Assembly: GCF_018332695.1 (NCBI RefSeq)
Contig: NZ_BOQN01000120.1
Coordinates: 1-41,265, forward strand
Direction: 5' to 3'
DNA: 41,265 bases
Source of the DNA: Paractinoplanes toevensis
GTDB lineage: Bacteria > Actinomycetota > Actinomycetes > Mycobacteriales > Micromonosporaceae
The notes beneath the pieces were generated by a model. That model saw only the letters and a program-made list of their open reading frames with translations. It was not told the DNA's origin and ran no database searches. Position 1 is the stretch's first letter; each line of letters begins with the position of its first letter. The translations under genes and the position numbers were made by a program. Below, piece after piece: positions 37,117-41,265 of this stretch.

Positions 37117-37956
37117 GGGGAGCTGGCGCAGTATCTCGTCACCGGGGTGGGGCTCGGCTGTGCCTATGCCCTGACCGGGAGCGGGCTGGTGGTCATCTAC
37201 CGGGTGACCCGGGTGGTCAACTTCGCGCAGGGGAGCTTCGCGGTGCTGGCCGCGCTCTGCGTCACCACGGTGCTCGCGGCGGGACTGCCGCACGGTGTCG
37301 CCGAAGGGCTCGGCGTGCTGCTCGCGGCGGTGGTCGGCCTGCTCGTCGGGCTGGTCGCCACCGGGAAACCCGGGACCACGCCGCAGGCCGCGCTGATCGT
37401 CACGCTCGGGCTCGGGGTGTTCGCGTACGCCGTGGAGATCCTCTTCTGGGGTGACCAGCCGCGGTCGTTCCCGGGCCTGGGCGGTGCGATCGGCGGGGTT
37501 CAGATCCACTACCTCCTCATCATCGCGGTCACCGCGGTGGTGCTCGGCGCTGTCGCGCTCCTGTTCGCCCGCACCGACCTCGGGCGGGCGCTCACCGCCA
37601 CCGCGGCCGACCCCTACGCGGCCCGGGCGGTCGGGATCGACGTCGTGCGGATGGGGCTGTTCGCGTTCGCGGTCGGTGGGGCGCTCGGTGGGCTGGCCGG
37701 GGTGCTGATCACGCCGGTGCAGCAGGTCTCGTTCGACAGTGACGTCGCGCTGGTCGTCAACGGGTTCTCGGCCGCCATCCTCGGCAACCTCACCCGGCCC
37801 GGGCTCACGCTGGCCGGCGGTCTGCTGCTGGGCGTCGTGTCGGCCCTGGTGGGCGGTTACCTCTCCACGGCGTACCAGTCGGATGTGGCTCTGGTCTTCA
37901 TGTTGGTCGTGTTGATCGCGCGGGCCGGGCGCCGGGACGTGGTGGAGGCGGCATGA
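37114..37956 (+). CDS. ABC permease, LivH type
   Basis: 280 aa; ATG 37114 chosen over the adjacent GTG because it gives the stop-start overlap. About eight spans, with YALTGSGLVVIYRVTRVVNFAQG, the LivH family signature, near the start and RALTATAADPYAARAVGID as the ATPase-contact loop. Stop overlaps the LivM start. Confidence 0.93.
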   Translation: MGELAQYLVTGVGLGCAYALTGSGLVVIYRVTRVVNFAQGSFAVLAALCVTTVLAAGLPHGVAEGLGVLLAAVVGLLVGLVATGKPGTTPQAALIVTLGLGVFAYAVEILFWGDQPRSFPGLGGAIGGVQIHYLLIIAVTAVVLGAVALLFARTDLGRALTATAADPYAARAVGIDVVRMGLFAFAVGGALGGLAGVLITPVQQVSFDSDVALVVNGFSAAILGNLTRPGLTLAGGLLLGVVSALVGGYLSTAYQSDVALVFMLVVLIARAGRRDVVEAA

Positions 37957-38888
37957 AGTGGGCCTATCCGGTCGCGGCGGTGATCGCGCTGGTGCTGCCG
38001 GCGTTTCTCGCGCCCGGCCAGTTGACCGTGTTCATCCTGCTCGGACTGTCCGCGATGGCGGTGGTCGGGCTGTCGCTGCTGATGGGCTACGCCGGTCAGG
38101 TGTCGCTCGGGCAGGCGGCGTTCACCGCTCTCGGGGCGTACACCTCGGGTCTGTTGTCCCTCCACCACACCCCGCCGCTGCTCGCCCTCGCCGCCGCGCC
38201 GGTCGCGGCGGCCCTGGCCGCCGTCCTGGTCGGCGTGCCCGTCCTGCGGCTGCGCGGCCACCAGCTCGCGTTCGCCACCCTCGCCCTGCAGATCCTGCTG
38301 CTGTCGGTGCTCGGCGGGGCGGAGTGGGCGGGCGGCGCGGTCGGCCTGCAGGGGCTGCCCTATCTGTCGGTGGGCGGGTTCGAGCTGGACCAGGATCTCG
38401 ACTACGCCTACCTGGTGGTGGCCGGCGTCCTGCTGGTCAGCCTGATCGCCCATCGGCTGGTGCGCTCCCGGGTCGGGCGTGGGCTGCGCGCGCTCGCCAC
38501 CGGCGAGATGGCGGCCGAGGCCAGCGGGGTGCCCGTCGGGGCGTACCGGCTGCTGGTCTTCGCCGTCTCGGCCGCCTTCGCCGGCCTCGCCGGCGGCATC
38601 TACTCCTTCTTCCTCGGCTATCTCGCGCCGGGTTCGTTCCCGGTGCTGCTCTCGATCGAGTACGTCGTGATGGCCGTCGTCGGCGGCCTGGGCAGCATCG
38701 CCGGGGCGCTCCTCGGCGCCGCCCTGATCACGGTGGGAGTCCAGTTGCTGACCACTCTCGCCACCCAGCCCGGCATGCCCAGCTACGCGCCGAGCGTCCT
38801 GTCGTACGCCGTCTACGCGCTGCTGCTGATCGCCGTCGTCCTGTTCGTCCCGAAGGGAATCGTCCCCACCCTGCGGAGGTCCTCATGA
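37953..38888 (+). CDS. ABC permease, LivM type
   Basis: 311 aa. Opening spans, then LLMGYAGQVSLGQAAFTALGAYTSGLL, the LivM signature (GYAGQVSLGQAAF), and the loop GRGLRALATGEMAAEASGVPVGAYRL. The C-terminal PKGIVPTLRR follows family. Stop overlaps the start of the secreted hydrolase (ATGA). Confidence 0.94.
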   Translation: MKWAYPVAAVIALVLPAFLAPGQLTVFILLGLSAMAVVGLSLLMGYAGQVSLGQAAFTALGAYTSGLLSLHHTPPLLALAAAPVAAALAAVLVGVPVLRLRGHQLAFATLALQILLLSVLGGAEWAGGAVGLQGLPYLSVGGFELDQDLDYAYLVVAGVLLVSLIAHRLVRSRVGRGLRALATGEMAAEASGVPVGAYRLLVFAVSAAFAGLAGGIYSFFLGYLAPGSFPVLLSIEYVVMAVVGGLGSIAGALLGAALITVGVQLLTTLATQPGMPSYAPSVLSYAVYALLLIAVVLFVPKGIVPTLRRSS

Positions 38889-40210
38889 AACGCTTGTTCT
38901 CGGTACTTGTCGTCCTCGTCCTCGCTCTTGCTCCGGCCGCTCCGGCCCGCGCCGCCGACACCCACTACACCGGCACGCTGGCCGACGGCGCCACCTGGAT
39001 CGCCGACGTTCCGTCCCGGTGGAACGGCACGCTCGTGCTGTACAGCCACGGCTTCGGGTCCCTGGCGGCGGCCGACGCGCCCGATGCCGCGACCCAGCGA
39101 ACCCTGCTCGATCGTGGTTATGCCCTCGTCGGATCGTCCTACGACCCGAACGGGTCGCTGTGGGCTCTCGCCAGTGCCGCCCGGGACCAGTTCGCGGCGC
39201 TCGCCGCCGTCACGCGACAAATCGGGCGCCCACGAATCACCGTCGCGCTCGGGGTCTCCATGGGTGGGCTGGTCAGCACCCAGGAGGCCGAGCGGGCCGG
39301 GCACCGGCTCGACGCCGCGGTCTCCACCTGCGGCCTGCTCGGTGGCGGCGTCGACCTGAACAACTACCAGCTCGACGGCGAGTACGCCCTGACCCGGCTG
39401 CTCGCCCCGACGGCTGCCATCAAACTCGTCGGCTACGCGAGCCCGGCCGAGGGCGCGGCCGCCGCCGGTCAGCTGTCGGCGCTGGCCACCGCGGCCCAGG
39501 ACACCGCGGCCGGCCGGGCCCGGGTCGCCCTCGGCACCGCGCTGCTCAACATGCCGACCTGGTCGGCCGGGCAGGCCACGCCGCCGCGCGACGCCGCCGG
39601 CATCGCCCGGGCCCAGTACGACTGGCTGGTGGCGATGCTGCCGTTCATCATGCCGTCGCGGTACTTCATCGAGCTCAGCGCCGGCGGCAACGCCTCCTGG
39701 AACGCCGGGGTCAACTACGGCGCGCTGCTGGCCCGGTCGCCCTACCGGTCGACGGTGGAGGCGCTCTACCGTGCTGCCGGTCTTTCGGTAACCGCGGACC
39801 TCGCGGATCTGACCAGGCACGCGGCCGTCCGGGCGGATCGTGCGGCCTTGGCCGAGCTGACCCGTACGTCGACGGTGACCGGCCGGCTCGATGTGCCGAT
39901 GCTGACCATGCACACCCTCTACGACCAGCTCGCCCCGGTCGAGTACGAGAACCGCTACGCCCGGCAGGCGCGCGGTCCGCTGCTGCGGCAGTCCTACGTC
40001 AACCGGCGCGGGCACTGCGCGTTCGTACCGTCGGAGTACCTCGCCGCGATCCGGGCCGCCGAGCACCGGGTGCGCACCGGCCGCTGGTCCCTCGACCTGC
40101 AGAACGACGCCCTCGGTCTGGGGCTGGGTGACGCGCCGGCCTTCGTCGGCTTCCGGCCCGGGCCGTTCGTCAGCCATCGAGACATACCGCTTCGCTACCT
40201 ATCAGACTGA
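38885..40210 (+). CDS. Secreted alpha/beta hydrolase in the Liv operon
   Basis: 441 aa with a clear signal peptide (MKRLFSVLVVLVLALAPAAP, ARA cleavage near residue 23). Oxyanion loop HGFG at 54-57, nucleophile in GVSMGG (Ser124), acid in TLYDQLAP near 342 and base in RRGHCAF near 377. It resembles large secreted esterases or amidases such as tannase/feruloyl-like DUF6351-type enzymes, but I cannot name the family. GGAGG and ATGA coupling to livM show it belongs to the operon, so it probably frees the ligand outside the cell for import. Cys residues near 139 and 378 may pair. Confidence 0.85.
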   Translation: MKRLFSVLVVLVLALAPAAPARAADTHYTGTLADGATWIADVPSRWNGTLVLYSHGFGSLAAADAPDAATQRTLLDRGYALVGSSYDPNGSLWALASAARDQFAALAAVTRQIGRPRITVALGVSMGGLVSTQEAERAGHRLDAAVSTCGLLGGGVDLNNYQLDGEYALTRLLAPTAAIKLVGYASPAEGAAAAGQLSALATAAQDTAAGRARVALGTALLNMPTWSAGQATPPRDAAGIARAQYDWLVAMLPFIMPSRYFIELSAGGNASWNAGVNYGALLARSPYRSTVEALYRAAGLSVTADLADLTRHAAVRADRAALAELTRTSTVTGRLDVPMLTMHTLYDQLAPVEYENRYARQARGPLLRQSYVNRRGHCAFVPSEYLAAIRAAEHRVRTGRWSLDLQNDALGLGLGDAPAFVGFRPGPFVSHRDIPLRYLSD

Positions 40211-40305
40211 TATGCCGGAAAGGGTGTCGGCCGCCGAAGTAATCAAAGATCATCGATCGCACCCGCCTTTGCACCCCCCGCACGGGCGGAGAAGGAGTAC
40301 GCGTG

Positions 40306-41265
40306 ATGATCCGAAGCACAATGGCCGTCGCCGTCGGTACCGCGACGGTGGTGGCAGCGGCACTGGCCGCCGGGCCGGCCAACGCCCAGCCGTCGGCGCC
40401 CACCGCCGCGCAGACCCTGGCGGCCGCCGCGAACGGCGCCGACGCCCTGATCGCCGCCAAGCCGGCCGCGCTGCACGCCAGCCGCCTGGACACGTTCCAG
40501 CGGCATCCGGTGATCAGCTCGGCCGGCCACAACTACGTGCCGTTCACCCGGTCGTACAAGGGCCTGCAGGTCGAGGGCGGTGACCTGGTCGTGGCCACCG
40601 ACGCCACCGGCAAGGTCACCTACACCTCGGTCGCGCAGACCAGCCCGATCGGTGAGTTGTCCGTCGTCCCGAAGATCTCCGACGCGGCGGCGCTGGCCAC
40701 GGCCGAGAAGCAGCTGAAGACGGTCTCGTCGGTGGAGGGCACCAAGCTCGTCGTGGTCGCTTCCGAAGGTGCGGCCGCCCGCCTCGCGTGGCAGTCGACC
40801 ATCAACGGGACCAGTGCTGAGGGCGTCAGCCGGCTCTCGGTCAACGTGGACGCCTTGACCGGCGCGGTGCTGAGCACGAAGGAGCACGTCACCAATGTGG
40901 CGGGCACCGGGCAGGGCTGGATCTACGGCTCGGTGTCGATCGACACCACCAAGTCCGGCTCGACCTATCTCCTCCAGGACCCCTCGCACACGACGGTGAA
41001 GGCGCAGAACGCCACCGGGAACGCCACGTTCTCCGGGACCGACAACGTGTGGGGCAACGGCGTCGGCACCAACCGCGAGAGCGGCGGCGTGGACGCGTTC
41101 TACGTCGCCCAGAAGCAGTACGCGATGCTGTCGTCCTGGCTGGGCCGCAACGGTCAGAACGGTTCGGGCGGCGCGTGGCCGATCCGGGTCGGGCTGAACG
41201 ACCAGAACGCGTACTACGACGGCACCCAGGTGCAGATCGGCAAGAACACCGCCGGTCAGTGGATC
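40306..41265 (+). CDS. M4-family (thermolysin-like) metalloprotease, N-terminal part
   Basis: 320 aa seen; the frame is open to the window end. A signal peptide (STMAVAVGTATVVAAALAAG, cut near PANA) leads to an FTP propeptide (residues about 70-105: NYVPFTRSYKGLQVEGGDL) and a PepSY-like part to about 190. The mature domain begins near TGQGWIYGSVSIDT, and GGVDAFYVAQKQYAML is the first M4 landmark; the HExxH zinc site lies beyond the window. AAGGAG is eight bases before ATG; the GTG just before it is an alternative. Secreted protease with autoinhibitory propeptide. Confidence 0.88.
   Translation, partial: MIRSTMAVAVGTATVVAAALAAGPANAQPSAPTAAQTLAAAANGADALIAAKPAALHASRLDTFQRHPVISSAGHNYVPFTRSYKGLQVEGGDLVVATDATGKVTYTSVAQTSPIGELSVVPKISDAAALATAEKQLKTVSSVEGTKLVVVASEGAAARLAWQSTINGTSAEGVSRLSVNVDALTGAVLSTKEHVTNVAGTGQGWIYGSVSIDTTKSGSTYLLQDPSHTTVKAQNATGNATFSGTDNVWGNGVGTNRESGGVDAFYVAQKQYAMLSSWLGRNGQNGSGGAWPIRVGLNDQNAYYDGTQVQIGKNTAGQWI

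Overview
The window is about 41 kb of very GC-rich DNA with strong G/C preference at third codon positions, GTG and TTG starts, several likely leaderless transcripts, and many regulators, transporters and secreted enzymes. This fits a soil actinobacterium. An Actinoplanes/Micromonosporaceae-like origin is my inference from overall protein style, not a database result. There is no phage, insertion sequence, CRISPR array or replication origin. The sequence is ordinary chromosomal accessory content, cut at both ends inside genes.

Layout. 1-4.5 kb: the end of a LuxR-type regulator, an FAD monooxygenase, a TetR-like protein, an SPFH-like small protein, a truncated Crp-type regulator and a YidB/DUF937 pair. 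4.5-11.4 kb: a TauE/SafE sulfite-type exporter, then DUF1684 and a five-gene oligopeptide-type ABC operon closed by a strong hairpin. 11.4-14.6 kb: a quaternary-ammonium-type (OpuC-like) ABC operon on the minus strand. 14.7-18.6 kb: a divergent HAL/PAL-fold lyase with an altered MIO triad, a cysteine-dioxygenase-like cupin with an amidohydrolase, and their divergent LacI regulator with twin operators. 18.6-22.2 kb: an orphan TIR protein, a VOC protein, a PadR/HAAS pair and a MocR regulator facing a 41-codon remnant. 22.2-25.5 kb: a second MIO-altered HAL-fold protein coupled to an ornithine-cyclodeaminase-family enzyme, with a divergent RpiR regulator. 25.8-28.2 kb: a lipoprotein, a 29-aa ORF, three atypical tRNAs (Gly, Ile, His) plus a fourth remnant, and a thioredoxin-like protein lacking its second Cys. 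28.2-33.5 kb: an esterase, a two-component system coupled to an MMPL exporter, and a universal stress protein. 33.4-40.2 kb: a PaaX-type regulator divergent from a complete branched-chain-amino-acid-type ABC operon whose last gene is a secreted alpha/beta hydrolase. 40.3 kb to end: the start of an M4 metalloprotease.

Two themes stand out. First, two distantly related HAL-fold proteins in one window both lack the Ala-Ser-Gly triad that forms the MIO cofactor (Gly-Thr-Gly in one, Ala-Ala-Gly in the other). One sits among a betaine-type importer, a thiol dioxygenase and an amidohydrolase; the other is coupled to a cyclodeaminase. This suggests uncharacterised catabolism of a modified, possibly sulfur-containing or betaine-type, amino acid. 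Second, small tandem duplications sit at five gene junctions (8.6, 9.6, 28.2, 35.6 and 37.1 kb). At two of them they create bridging ORFs that keep stop-start overlaps on both sides (70 aa and 12 aa). This looks like repeat expansion at coupled junctions without breaking coupling.
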